DNA from: Armatimonadota bacterium
GTDB lineage: Bacteria > Armatimonadota > Fimbriimonadia > Fimbriimonadales > ATM1
DNA length: 64,000 nucleotides
Assembly (NCBI GenBank): GCA_003577165.1
Contig: QEUM01000009.1
Span: 124,001-188,000 of the forward strand
Reading direction: 5' to 3'
Part shown: positions 8,896 through 16,851 of the stretch, piece after piece
How the letters are laid out: each line of letters opens with the position of its first letter
How positions within the stretch are numbered: the stretch's first letter is position 1
Program-made: the position numbers and the translations under genes
The notes under the pieces: generated by a model
What the model was told of the DNA's origin: nothing
Database searches by the model: none
The model's input: only the letters and a program-made list of their open reading frames with translations

Positions 8896-10657
8896 TCTTC
8901 GTCGGTTTGTGCGCGGGCGGAATGTGCCACCTTTTGAGCAAGTATGCGGCTATATCTTTGAACACCGGACCCGCAACTGCGGCGCCGTAGTACTGGCCGC
9001 CCCTCGGATCATCGAGGATGACGAGAACGACGGCCCGCGGGTTGTCAGCGGGAACATACCCGACGAAGGAACTGACATATCGTCCGCTCTGCATCACGCC
9101 CGTTTGGGGATCGGGCTTTTGGGCTGTGCCTGTCTTTCCGGCAAGCCTGTATCCGGGGATGGCGAGACTCGTCGCGGTTCCACGCGGCCCCTGGATCACC
9201 GCTTGCATCATCTTCAGCATCTCCCTCGCGGTCGCCGGTTTGAACAGCCTTGCCTGGATTTCCGGAGGCTGCTCTTTCTCCCCGATGCTCTTGACGACTC
9301 TCGGCTTCATGGACACACCGCCATTCGCAATGGATGCGAATGCAGACGCGAGCATCACAGGTGAGAGATTAATGGATTGGCCGAAACCGATGTTCGCCAT
9401 TTGAATGACCTTGTTCACTTCATTCGTGCGAAACATGCCCTTCGGGGAGGGGGACAGGAAGAGGTTTGGTTTTTCGAGGATTCGGCTTCGGTCGAGGAAA
9501 CTCTTGAACTTGTCGTAGCCGAGGCGAACAGCCCAAGTGGCGGCAGCGACGTTGCAGCTTGCTTCGATGCAGGTCTCCTTCGTGACGGCGCCGTGCGCCT
9601 TCCGTCCGTGAGAGCCTGTGCACCCCATCTCGATTCCAGAGAACGACTTCTGACCTGAGCAGTAGACCTTTTCGCCCGGCTTGATGACGCCGTTGTCCAT
9701 TGAAAGCGCAACGGTGAGGACCTTAAATGTAGATCCCGGCTCGAAGACAAGTCCCACGGCCGGGTTGATTTCCGGTGATGTTCGCTTCCCCGACAGAGCG
9801 AGAGCGAGTTCGCGGTCGACGCGATCCGGTTCAAACGAAGGAAGAGTTGCGACGGCGAGCAAGTCGCCTGTTTTCGGGTCCATGACGATGGCGATGCCAT
9901 TTGCCGCTTTATTCGAAACGAAACTCCGCTTCAGAGCCTGATACGCCGCGCGCTGGATGTCCGAGTCGATCGTAAGCACGACGTCTTGGCCGTTGACGGC
10001 CGGCTTAGAGTCCCTCTCGTCGATGAGCCAGGGGAGGAAGTTCCCCGAGCGATCGATCATCCCTACGACCTTGCCAGACTCTCCAGCGAGGACTGAGTCG
10101 AGCCCCTTGTCCAGTCCGAATCGAGCCTTACCGTCCTTGTAGGAGCCCAGGAGGCCGGCCAGGACGTCGCGGAACGGATACTCGCGCTCCTTCGCCAGAG
10201 TGAGCCAGACGCCGTCCGCTCCGTAGTCGGCCTTCGCTTGCTGGAATTCGCGGACCTGACTCTCCGAGAGGTCGACGACCCACTCCGTGACCCCAGTCGA
10301 AGAGGTGACTCGATCCATGATCTCGCTCGCTGGGATTCCGGTCGCCCTCGCGAGCGCCGCATAGAAAGCTGGGCTTTCCGGGACCTTCCCGGGCTTGACG
10401 CCGAAGCGATAGGCCGTGCCCGTCGAGGCGAGCACCCTGCCGTCCGATGACACGATCGAACCGCGTTTCGCGGGCAGCACTTGGGAGACGACGAGGCGGT
10501 GGACTTCTGCGGCTGCCGAGAGAATGCTCTCCCTTTGGAGCCACTGCTTTTTGAGTTGGTTCCAGGAAACCAACGCGAAGCCCAGGACCACGAGAGCGAT
10601 CGCGGCCCGGCCATGCCAGTCCGTTCGTGTTAGCCGCTTCCTACTTGCGTGCGCCAC
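8873..10657 (-). CDS. FtsI-type class B penicillin-binding protein (division transpeptidase)
   Basis: This membrane-anchored transpeptidase cross-links septal peptidoglycan with FtsW. A short basic N-terminus is followed by one transmembrane helix (AAIALVVLGFALVSW), then a PBP dimerisation domain beginning RGSIVSSDGRVLAS, then the transpeptidase domain. The three active-site motifs are clear: GSTFK (SxxK), SCN (SxN) and AGKTGTA (KTG). I placed the start at the GTG at 10657, which overlaps the ftsL stop by 15 bases. A TTG at 10708 would give a 611-residue form but overlaps ftsL by 68 bases; neither has a good ribosome-binding site. No PASTA domains are seen at the C-terminus. Confidence 0.92.
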   Translation of the reverse strand: MAHASRKRLTRTDWHGRAAIALVVLGFALVSWNQLKKQWLQRESILSAAAEVHRLVVSQVLPAKRGSIVSSDGRVLASTGTAYRFGVKPGKVPESPAFYAALARATGIPASEIMDRVTSSTGVTEWVVDLSESQVREFQQAKADYGADGVWLTLAKEREYPFRDVLAGLLGSYKDGKARFGLDKGLDSVLAGESGKVVGMIDRSGNFLPWLIDERDSKPAVNGQDVVLTIDSDIQRAAYQALKRSFVSNKAANGIAIVMDPKTGDLLAVATLPSFEPDRVDRELALALSGKRTSPEINPAVGLVFEPGSTFKVLTVALSMDNGVIKPGEKVYCSGQKSFSGIEMGCTGSHGRKAHGAVTKETCIEASCNVAAATWAVRLGYDKFKSFLDRSRILEKPNLFLSPSPKGMFRTNEVNKVIQMANIGFGQSINLSPVMLASAFASIANGGVSMKPRVVKSIGEKEQPPEIQARLFKPATAREMLKMMQAVIQGPRGTATSLAIPGYRLAGKTGTAQKPDPQTGVMQSGRYVSSFVGYVPADNPRAVVLVILDDPRGGQYYGAAVAGPVFKDIAAYLLKRWHIPPAHKPTKNATATSR

Positions 10658-10994
10658 TTTCCGAGGAAAGGGACGGACGGAAGCCGTGGGCCGATGCCCA
10701 CTCTTCAATTCGCGCGGGCGCAGCGAATTCGGCGAGTTCAGTTCTCAGTTTTTGCGCGGCGAGTTCTGCGCGCCCGGCTCTTTCTTTTGCGACTCTCGCT
10801 CCTTGCCGCGCCATCTCGATCATCTGAAAACCGATGAACCCGCCCGCCTGCGTTAAGACGACGGTTAGGAAGAAGACCCAAGCGACGAATCGGAAGAATC
10901 CTCCAACCGCAGATACGCGTCTACGTGTGACGACCTGTGCCCGGATTCTCGTTGCCTGCGCGGAGTAGGCGTCATTTCTTGGAATTGCGCTCAT
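10641..10994 (-). CDS. FtsL-like division protein
   Basis: A 117-residue bitopic membrane protein with a basic N-terminal tail (~30 residues), one hydrophobic helix (FFRFVAWVFFLTVVL), then an Ala/Arg/Glu-rich region that could form a coiled coil, ending with EEWASAHGFRP. FtsL sequences are poorly conserved; the call rests on topology, size and position between rsmH and the FtsI-type PBP, where ftsL sits in most dcw clusters. The start at 10994 is four bases after the rsmH stop, and GAGGAG at the end of rsmH serves as its ribosome-binding site. Confidence 0.75.
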   Translation of the reverse strand: MSAIPRNDAYSAQATRIRAQVVTRRRVSAVGGFFRFVAWVFFLTVVLTQAGGFIGFQMIEMARQGARVAKERAGRAELAAQKLRTELAEFAAPARIEEWASAHGFRPSLSSESGARK

Positions 10995-10997
10995 TTA

Positions 10998-11897
10998 TCA
11001 ATGCTCCTCATTTCTTTCAATGCACCGCAACTTCGCGCTTCGCGCGCTTGGATTGCTCGCGACTTCGTCCGTTGACGGTGCGATCGGCTTTTTGGTGATA
11101 ACTTTGAATCCCGAACGGGAGAGGTTTCGAAATGCGTTCTTGGCGGCTCTGTCCTCGCCGGAGTGGTAGGAAAGGGTGACCATCCTTCCGCCAGGCGCGA
11201 GTCTTTCAGCCGCTCGTTCAATGTGGTAATCGAGGTCTTCGAGTTCTTGGTTGACAGCGATTCGGATCGCCTGAAACGTGCGAGTCGCTGGATGAATTCT
11301 CTTCTCTCGGCGATGGGGGGGGACCGCTTCAAGCACCGCCTCCACGAGGTCATCCGTCGTCCGAAGCGTCCCGGCTTTCTTTCGTTCGACGATGCGCTTC
11401 GCAATCTCCGCGGCGTGTCTCTCGCCTCCAAACTCGCGAAGGGCGCGCGCGATCTCGCCGTAGGTCGCTCTGCCGAGCCACGCCGCAGCGGTCTCCTTCG
11501 CGCTGCGATCCATGCGCATATCGAGCGGCCCTGAACGGAGGAAGGAGAAACCGCGCAGTGGATCTTCAAAATGCTCGCGATTCACACCGAGATCGTAAAG
11601 AATGCCGTCGACGCGGTCTATCTTCAGCGCGTCGAGTTCTTCGGGGAGCCGTCGGTAGTCGGCGTGGACGAAGTGAACCCGGCCCGGCGCATTCGCTAGC
11701 GCCTGCTTTGCGTTTTCCAACATCGTCTCGTCCCAATCCATGGCTACCAAGGTTCCGTTTTCACCCAGGGCCTGGAGCATCGCCAAGGCATGCCCTCCGT
11801 GGCCCACCGTTGCGTCCACTGCGACCCCCCCCTCCGGCAGACGGAGCGCGTCGAGCGTCTCCTTCGCCATGACGGGGCGGTGCCGCTCGAGCGTCAT
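10998..11897 (-). CDS. rsmH: 16S rRNA (cytosine-1402 N4) methyltransferase RsmH (MraW)
   Basis: The 299-residue SAM-dependent methyltransferase modifies C1402 in the ribosomal decoding region. The N-terminal HRPVMAKETLDAL motif, the SAM-binding GGVAVDATVGHGGHA loop, the DGILYDLGVNREH segment, PLDMRMD and the late VTLSYHSGEDRAAKNAF are diagnostic. Its ATG overlaps the mraZ stop (ATGA). It is the second gene of the dcw operon, its usual place after mraZ. Confidence 0.96.
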   Translation of the reverse strand: MTLERHRPVMAKETLDALRLPEGGVAVDATVGHGGHALAMLQALGENGTLVAMDWDETMLENAKQALANAPGRVHFVHADYRRLPEELDALKIDRVDGILYDLGVNREHFEDPLRGFSFLRSGPLDMRMDRSAKETAAAWLGRATYGEIARALREFGGERHAAEIAKRIVERKKAGTLRTTDDLVEAVLEAVPPHRREKRIHPATRTFQAIRIAVNQELEDLDYHIERAAERLAPGGRMVTLSYHSGEDRAAKNAFRNLSRSGFKVITKKPIAPSTDEVASNPSARSAKLRCIERNEEH

Positions 11898-12469
11898 TCC
11901 GAAGTCATTGAGGCAACGGCTTTCGTTCGAGCCTGCTGCACCTGTGCTTCGAGTTCTCGCTCGAATGACTTGTACTTGTCCTTCGACCAGATCTCCATTC
12001 GGTCAACGCGGCCCACTAGGAGCACGTCACCGGGGTCCAACTTCGCTTCCCTGCGGAGTCGAATCGGGATGACGAAACGCCCCTGGCTGTCGCAGGTGAT
12101 TCCGTCTTCCGCGTTCGGCCCCAGGGTTCGGAGCAGGTATTCGCGTTCCGGGCTGAATGCAGGCTGCGCGCGAGCCGCGCGCGTCATCTGCTTCCACACC
12201 CGTTTGGGATAGGCCACGATCGCGCCGTCTCTCCAGACCCAAAGCACGAACTCGTCACCGAGCGCCGTCTGCTTCTTCTTGGAGATTCGGATCCGCCCCT
12301 TGTCGTCGAGAACCGCATCCTCTGTGCCGAGGATCTCCGGGCCGTCGTAGTCGGCCGGCTCGAGAAGTCCAAACGGATTCATCTGCGGTCTCAGACCAAA
12401 CGAGGCCGGTTCAGCATCCATGCCTGCCGGCCTCCCGAACTTAGCGAGAGCGCCCAGCTCCCTCTGCAT
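11894..12469 (-). CDS. mraZ: MraZ transcriptional regulator of the dcw operon
   Basis: MraZ is a DNA-binding regulator with two SpoVT/AbrB-like half-domains that binds its own promoter as a ring-shaped oligomer. Both half-domains are visible with their characteristic D...GR turns: DDKGRIRISKK and DSQGRFVIP. The protein is 191 residues against about 145-150 typical, because of ~45 extra N-terminal residues. The ATG at 12469 is supported by GGAGGAG about eight bases upstream, so the extension is probably real. As first gene of the operon it is likely autoregulated through the repeats at 12521-12582. Confidence 0.93.
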   Translation of the reverse strand: MQRELGALAKFGRPAGMDAEPASFGLRPQMNPFGLLEPADYDGPEILGTEDAVLDDKGRIRISKKKQTALGDEFVLWVWRDGAIVAYPKRVWKQMTRAARAQPAFSPEREYLLRTLGPNAEDGITCDSQGRFVIPIRLRREAKLDPGDVLLVGRVDRMEIWSKDKYKSFERELEAQVQQARTKAVASMTSE

Positions 12470-12496
12470 GGCCAACTCCTCCGATCCGTGGACTCG

Positions 12497-12515
12497 TTGA
12501 CCACTTGACGGTCAA
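12497..12515. repeat. Short inverted repeat in the mraZ leader
   Basis: TTGACC and GGTCAA form six-base inverted arms around a seven-base centre, lying between the TAGATT hexamer (12514-12519 on the minus strand) and the mraZ ribosome-binding site. It could be a second operator half-site pair or chance. The centre also carries one more AGTGG core. Confidence 0.35.
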
Positions 12516-12520
12516 TCTAC

Positions 12521-12582
12521 ACCACCCCCACTCCAAGTACCGCCACTAATCATCCATTTTTGGCCACTTTTTTCCGCCACTT
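12521..12582 (-). promoter_or_regulatory. Probable MraZ operator: direct repeats AGTGG
   Basis: On the minus strand, AGTGG or TGG cores are arrayed with plus-strand CCA starts at 12528, 12533, 12543, 12554, 12564 and 12577; three successive spacings are 10, 11 and 10 bases, one helical turn. Four of the cores are the full AGTGG. Known MraZ boxes are TGG-containing direct repeats of about 10-base period. The array covers the -35 area of a TAGATT hexamer at 12514-12519, so repression by occlusion is plausible. The link to MraZ is inferred. Confidence 0.72.
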
Positions 12583-12655
12583 GTAGACGGATTTCTGGCT
12601 GTTTGCAGGCAAAATTACGAGTACGTCTACCGGTTTTCAGGGCCGAAGACTCGAA

Positions 12656-14203
12656 TTACTTCGAGGGCAGAACTCTGTACACGGCGAACTCACCGCTCGA
12701 TTTCAGTTCGTACACCCTCATCCCGAGAGCCTCGAGCGCCTTTCGGCCGTCGGGTTCGAACCTTCCCCGCCGCGACAGGACGAGCGACTCCCGGTCTATG
12801 CGGGCAGCGAGTTCGTCGGGCCAGTCTGCGCTCGACATCCTGTCGGGAAGGTAGTAGCGGAGGCTCGGATAGCCGGTGGCTCCCCTCGCGCCCAGACCGC
12901 TCATCCGGTATTCCACCACAGGTAGGTTCGGCTCCCGGAGGAGCGACTTCGACACCTCGTTCAGGTCCTTGTAGGCTTCCCGGTGATAGGCGGGCATGCC
13001 GAGCAGCGCGGCAGTGAGGACGATTGGATACACCGAGGCCGCAGACTCCAAGAAGAGGATAGGGGTTCTCAGGGCGAAGAAGACCGAAGCGACGAGGCCG
13101 AACACTGCGCCGATTCCAAGCGGCATGAGCACCACCGTCGGCCCCTTCCCCATTCCGGCGGCGATGAAGCAGGCGGCAGCAACTAGGGCGGCGAAGATCG
13201 TCGGGACGAAGCGCTGAAGGGGGGGGCGAGTCGCAAGGGTGCGAGCGAGCAGAATCGCAAGGGGGGGGACGGCCGGAAGTATGTAGTGCGGAAGTTTGGT
13301 TCCCGCCGCCGAGAATAGAACAAACGCGGCGATTGCCCAGCACCAGAGGAACTTCCCGACTGCGTCCGTCCGAGTCGACTTCCAGGCCTGCAGAAGCGCG
13401 AGGGAGAACGGAGCCAGCGTCAGCAGAACGACGGGAATGTAATAGATGCCGGGTCCGAGATGAGCCTGGTCCTCGCCGAAGAACCGCCCCAGGTTCTGCT
13501 CGTACAGGAAGCCGCGAAGAAATGCGCTTCCCTGCTGGACGTAGATTGGCCAGTACCAGAGCGCGACGGTGACGGCGAAGCCGGCAATCGCCGCGAGCCA
13601 CACGGCTGCGCCGACGCTTCGCTCCGTGCGGAGTCGAAAGACGACGTACAGAGCGACGATCGCGAAGATGACCAACGCCGCCGGCCCTTTTGCGAGAACT
13701 GCCACACCGAGTGCGGGTCCGATCAACCACCGAGACAGGCCCGGGGGGTCGGAGACTGCCGACCAGAGCCCGAATAGTGAGACGGAGAGAGCGCACACGA
13801 ACGCCGTATCGGGCATGAACAGGCGCGAGACGCCGATGAGCAGAGGGCACGAGGCGAGGATCAGCACAGAGAAGAGAGCAGTGAGATCATCGAATCGCCG
13901 GCGCGCGAAGGAGATCGTCGCGCCGATGAGGCCCGCGTAGGCGAGAACGGAGAGCAATCGAAACGCGAGTTCGCCGGGAAGGCCGATCCTGAAAAATGCC
14001 TGCGCGCTCCAAAACATGAGAATCGGCTTCTCGAAGAAGGGCCTTCCGTCGAAAGTCGGGAGGAGCCAGTCTCCTCGTTCCGTCATTTCTCGGACGGCAG
14101 TCGCGTAGAGCCCTTCGTCGACGTCGAAGAAGCGAATGTGCCAGAAGCCCCAAAGGGGGATCAAGGCGAGCACCCACGCCATGACCCACACCTTCCGCGT
14201 CAC
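12656..14203 (-). CDS. ArnT/PMT-family membrane glycosyltransferase
   Basis: This 515-residue polytopic protein resembles the ArnT/dolichyl-phosphate-mannose mannosyltransferase group, which transfers a sugar from a polyprenyl-phosphate donor to lipid A, protein or glycan outside the cytoplasmic membrane. The first periplasmic loop carries FFDVDEGLYATAVREMTE, with the acidic pair expected for catalysis, followed by PTFDGRPFFEKPIL. About a dozen hydrophobic segments follow, then a soluble C-terminal domain of ~110 residues. The acceptor is unknown. The GTG start is preceded by TAATAT six bases upstream, suggesting a leaderless transcript. It is divergent from the PafA-type ligase with only 39 bases between them. 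Confidence 0.82.
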   Translation of the reverse strand: MTRKVWVMAWVLALIPLWGFWHIRFFDVDEGLYATAVREMTERGDWLLPTFDGRPFFEKPILMFWSAQAFFRIGLPGELAFRLLSVLAYAGLIGATISFARRRFDDLTALFSVLILASCPLLIGVSRLFMPDTAFVCALSVSLFGLWSAVSDPPGLSRWLIGPALGVAVLAKGPAALVIFAIVALYVVFRLRTERSVGAAVWLAAIAGFAVTVALWYWPIYVQQGSAFLRGFLYEQNLGRFFGEDQAHLGPGIYYIPVVLLTLAPFSLALLQAWKSTRTDAVGKFLWCWAIAAFVLFSAAGTKLPHYILPAVPPLAILLARTLATRPPLQRFVPTIFAALVAAACFIAAGMGKGPTVVLMPLGIGAVFGLVASVFFALRTPILFLESAASVYPIVLTAALLGMPAYHREAYKDLNEVSKSLLREPNLPVVEYRMSGLGARGATGYPSLRYYLPDRMSSADWPDELAARIDRESLVLSRRGRFEPDGRKALEALGMRVYELKSSGEFAVYRVLPSK

Positions 14204-14209
14204 GAGCCG

Positions 14210-14215
14210 ATATTA
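14210..14215 (-). promoter_or_regulatory. -10-like TAATAT six bases before the glycosyltransferase GTG
   Basis: TAATAT on the minus strand ends six bases before the GTG at 14203, so transcription would begin at or next to the start codon. No Shine-Dalgarno sequence is present in the interval. Confidence 0.55.
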
Positions 14216-14230
14216 CCGGCGGAGTCGTCG

Positions 14231-14236
14231 TAGAAT
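14231..14236 (+). promoter_or_regulatory. -10-like TAGAAT six bases before the pafA-like GTG
   Basis: TAGAAT ends six bases before the GTG at 14243, placing +1 at the start codon. Together with TAATAT at 14210-14215 on the other strand, it forms a back-to-back promoter pair inside 39 bases. Confidence 0.55.
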
Positions 14237-14242
14237 AGGATC

Positions 14243-15712
14243 GTGCCTGATGGCCTGAACCGGATCTTTGGAGTCGAGACGGAATTCGGATGCCTCGTCG
14301 ACCCGGCGTCTCATCTCCAATACGAGCAGGTCGTCGAGGCGGTCAAGGACCACGTTTTCCACACGCAGAGGCTCGGAGCGATCGACCTTCAGCCAAGGGA
14401 CGAGGCGTTCGAACCTGCGTTCAGCGGGGGCTTTCTCATCAACGGCGGGCGACTGTACGTCGACGCCGTGGGATCGCACGAGGAGTACGCAACGCCTGAG
14501 TGCCGAAGCGTATTCGATCTGATCGCTTCGGACCGCGCGGGCCAAAGGCTGATTCAGCGGGCACTCGAAGAAGTCGGACTCGCGGATATCGCGTGGTTCT
14601 ACAACAACAGCGTGGACCACTTCGGAGGACACACCTTCGGCTGCCACGAGAACTACCTGGTCAAGTCCATCGACGGTTTTCTGAACGACGCGGTGCAGCT
14701 TCTCTATCCGTTCCTTGTGACCCGACAGATATACGCAGGCGTCGGGCGCGTCGGTGGACACAGGATTCAGTATTCAGGCACACGCCTCACGGGGAACGAC
14801 CTCAGGAACGTCGTGGATTACATCTGGGTGAGCAACGTTTACGGCGTCGACCCGGACGAGTCAGTCACGTACCAACTCAGCCAGAGGGCCGACCACATCA
14901 TCAAGACCATCGCGAGTCGCGTCCGCTTCAACAGGGCGCTCATCAATCCGAAGTGGGAGTCGTTTTACAGTTACGGAGATACGACGCGCCTGCACCTATT
15001 ATTCGGCGAACCGAATCAGATGCAGTACGCGTACGCGTTGAAAGTCGGAACCACCTGCTTGATCTTGGACCTCGTCGAGCGGGGCATGATCCCGACGCAC
15101 TTGCGTTGCGCCGATCCGCTCGGAGACCTAAAGAACATCAGCCGGGACCCGACTTACAAGTGGATGATCACACTCGAAGACGGAACTACCCTCCGCGCGT
15201 GCGATCTGCATCGAGAGTACATCGCGCTCGCCGAGAGTTTCCGCGGGAGAGATGAGGAAACGGACTGGATTCTCGACGAGTGGAAGAACACCATCTCCGC
15301 TTTGGAATCGGACCCGATGCAGTTGTACGACAAACTCGATTGGGTCGCGAAGAAGCGAATCCTCGATGAGTACGTTGCAGACGCCGGAGTGGATTGGTCG
15401 GATGACTCGCTGCACTCGGTCGACCTCGAATATCACAACCTGAATCCGGAAAGGAGTCTCTACGACGCTTGGGAGGCCATGGGCAATGCGACGAAGGTCG
15501 TGCGAGAGACTCAGATTCTCGATGCCATGACCGATCCACCACCGAACACCCGGGCGTTCGCGCGAGCGCACCTCGTCCGGCGACTCATTTCGGAATTGCG
15601 GCCGACCTATTGGGTGGACTGGGACGCGGTGTATCTCAATCGGCAGACGGCGGTGGAACTGCCTGATCCGTTCGACAACTATGCGGACCTAATCGAGGGA
15701 ATCGGCAAGTAA
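14243..15712 (+). CDS. PafA-type ligase of the Pup/UBact protein-tagging family
   Basis: The 489-residue protein belongs to the PafA/Dop carboxylate-amine ligase family, related to glutamine synthetase. PafA activates the C-terminal Glu of a small protein (Pup, or UBact in some diderm phyla) with ATP and links it to a substrate lysine. Visible here are the metal-binding GVETEFG near residue 10, NGGRLYVD with the catalytic-base Asp at ~74, then VGSHEEYATPEC. Further on come HTFGCHENYL, PFLVTRQ, LKVGTTCLILDLVE and a C-terminal PYWVDW-like stretch (RPTYWVDWDAVYLN). The VGSH.EYATPEC form matches PafA rather than Dop (which has YYVDHAHPEYS), and the long Dop-specific loop is absent. No Pup or UBact gene, proteasome subunit or ARC/Mpa ATPase is adjacent. 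The GTG start has TAGAAT six bases upstream and a leaderless layout. Confidence 0.86.
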   Translation: MPDGLNRIFGVETEFGCLVDPASHLQYEQVVEAVKDHVFHTQRLGAIDLQPRDEAFEPAFSGGFLINGGRLYVDAVGSHEEYATPECRSVFDLIASDRAGQRLIQRALEEVGLADIAWFYNNSVDHFGGHTFGCHENYLVKSIDGFLNDAVQLLYPFLVTRQIYAGVGRVGGHRIQYSGTRLTGNDLRNVVDYIWVSNVYGVDPDESVTYQLSQRADHIIKTIASRVRFNRALINPKWESFYSYGDTTRLHLLFGEPNQMQYAYALKVGTTCLILDLVERGMIPTHLRCADPLGDLKNISRDPTYKWMITLEDGTTLRACDLHREYIALAESFRGRDEETDWILDEWKNTISALESDPMQLYDKLDWVAKKRILDEYVADAGVDWSDDSLHSVDLEYHNLNPERSLYDAWEAMGNATKVVRETQILDAMTDPPPNTRAFARAHLVRRLISELRPTYWVDWDAVYLNRQTAVELPDPFDNYADLIEGIGK

Positions 15713-15722
15713 CATCGCGCCG

Positions 15723-15728
15723 TATACT
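15723..15728 (+). promoter_or_regulatory. Candidate -10 (TATACT) for the DUF1326-like gene
   Basis: TATACT lies 20 bases before the ATG at 15749 and just after the pafA-like stop. It would give a short leader containing GAGAGG as ribosome-binding site. No clear -35 was found. Confidence 0.4.
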
Positions 15729-15748
15729 GTTAGAGAGGCTAAAGAATT

Positions 15749-16360
15749 ATGCTCACTACTCTCCTCACGTGCGCGGCGATCGGCGTCAGCGGGTCCTATT
15801 TCGAGGCTCGAAGCTGTTCGATCTTCGCCGGCCCTTGCCACTACAGCGGCGAGGTGATGACCGACGGCAGAACGGCCGTCATCGGCCTGAAGTTCGAGAT
15901 TGGCTCTTACAAGGGCGTATCTCTGTCGGGCCTCGAGGCGGCTGCCGTGGTTCAGTCGCCGGAGAACCTGTCGTTCGGGAAGGAGCGCGTCACGCACGCG
16001 TACGTCGACACCGACGCGACTCCACAGCAGAAGTCAGCGCTGCTGGAACTCCTCCGGAGCCGTTCCGACCTCGGAAAGGTCGTCTCCGTCACGGCTGCTG
16101 AGATCGATCTGCGAATCGGCCAGGCCGAGGGACACGCCGCAATTCGAACTCAAGCGGGCGTCGTGTACTCCGCGACGACCAGCAGCCGCGAGTGCCTGGC
16201 CTGCAACATGCCCGGGGTGCTCTGGTATTCGCCTCTGACGCAAGGCGCGAGCGTCAGCGTGGCGACCGTCGAGTCCCAGACGCTTACCCAGGGGGCGCTC
16301 GGTGAGACGTTCAGGCGGGACGACGAGTCGGCCGCCTTCGTGGGCACCTTCGCCTGGTAG
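15749..16360 (+). CDS. DUF1326-like protein of unknown function
   Basis: The 203-residue protein resembles the DUF1326 family. It has an N-terminal GSYFEARSCSIFAGPCHY motif, where the family has a Cys-rich EGxYLExCxCxxGCPC start, a central GSYKGVSLSGLEAA and the HAYVDTDATPQQKSALLELL segment. The family's function is not established. The first ~12 residues are mildly hydrophobic but too short for a confident signal peptide. Two pairs of cysteines (near the N-terminus and in the ECLACN stretch) could bind a metal or form disulfides. It follows the pafA-like gene by 36 bases. Confidence 0.7.
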   Translation: MLTTLLTCAAIGVSGSYFEARSCSIFAGPCHYSGEVMTDGRTAVIGLKFEIGSYKGVSLSGLEAAAVVQSPENLSFGKERVTHAYVDTDATPQQKSALLELLRSRSDLGKVVSVTAAEIDLRIGQAEGHAAIRTQAGVVYSATTSSRECLACNMPGVLWYSPLTQGASVSVATVESQTLTQGALGETFRRDDESAAFVGTFAW

Positions 16361-16395
16361 ACCAGGGATCGGACGGCCCACCTGAGTTCGCGGGC

Positions 16396-16401
16396 TAAAA
16401 T
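16396..16401 (+). promoter_or_regulatory. -10-like TAAAAT eight bases before the lipoprotein ATG
   Basis: TAAAAT ends eight bases before the ATG at 16410 with no Shine-Dalgarno sequence between, the leaderless arrangement seen at several other starts here. Confidence 0.5.
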
Positions 16402-16409
16402 CCGGTCAA

Positions 16410-16799
16410 ATGCGGGCCGGGATCGCCGTACTCTGTCTGACCCTCCTCGTTCTCGGGTGCAAGTCACCCTCGGTGGTCGGCAAGTGGTCAGTGGACGCGG
16501 CTTCGGACGCGCTCGCCGGAGCCAAGGACGCTGGCGTGGATGTCACTTGGACCCTGGACCTGCGGGCGGACGGCAGTTTCGAGATGAGTTCGAAGGCCAA
16601 AAGCCCGACTGCGAACGCACTCGCCAAATTTTCTGGGACCTACGTCGCCGACGGTGAGAGCCTGACATTGACTACGGCGGAGGAGAACGGCCTGCCCGTA
16701 GACCCTCCGAGGAACGAGGTGGCAACCCTGTCGCCGGATCGGGCGACTCTCACGTTTGAGGCGGGCGGCAAGAAGGTCGTATTCGTCAAGAAGAAGTAG
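16410..16799 (+). CDS. Small predicted lipoprotein
   Basis: A 129-residue protein with a signal peptide and lipobox (hydrophobic core LCLTLLVLGC, Cys at 17), so it is probably lipid-anchored. The mature part begins with SPSVVGKWSVD and is beta-rich (WTLDLRADGSFEMS, GTYVADGESLTLT, ATLTFEAGGKKVVFV), reminiscent of the small lipocalin-like or copper-resistance-type beta-sandwich lipoproteins that start with a G.W motif. No catalytic residues are recognisable and the function is unknown. It is followed after 52 bases by the MCE gene. Confidence 0.68.
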   Translation: MRAGIAVLCLTLLVLGCKSPSVVGKWSVDAASDALAGAKDAGVDVTWTLDLRADGSFEMSSKAKSPTANALAKFSGTYVADGESLTLTTAEENGLPVDPPRNEVATLSPDRATLTFEAGGKKVVFVKKK

Positions 16800-16821
16800 G
16801 CGGCGACACACTCGGCGTCAG

Positions 16822-16827
16822 TAGACT
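16822..16827 (+). promoter_or_regulatory. Candidate -10 (TAGACT) for the MCE gene
   Basis: TAGACT lies 24 bases before the MCE ATG and would leave a leader of about 17 bases carrying GGAGG as ribosome-binding site. No -35 was recognised. Confidence 0.35.
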
Positions 16828-16851
16828 GTCCTTAACTCTGATGGAGGCCGC

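Noticed and set aside
14203-16410. Search for a Pup or UBact gene next to the PafA-type ligase
   Set aside because: The 39-base upstream gap and the downstream intergenic gaps are too short, and no small frame ends in Gly-Glu, Gly-Gln or similar.
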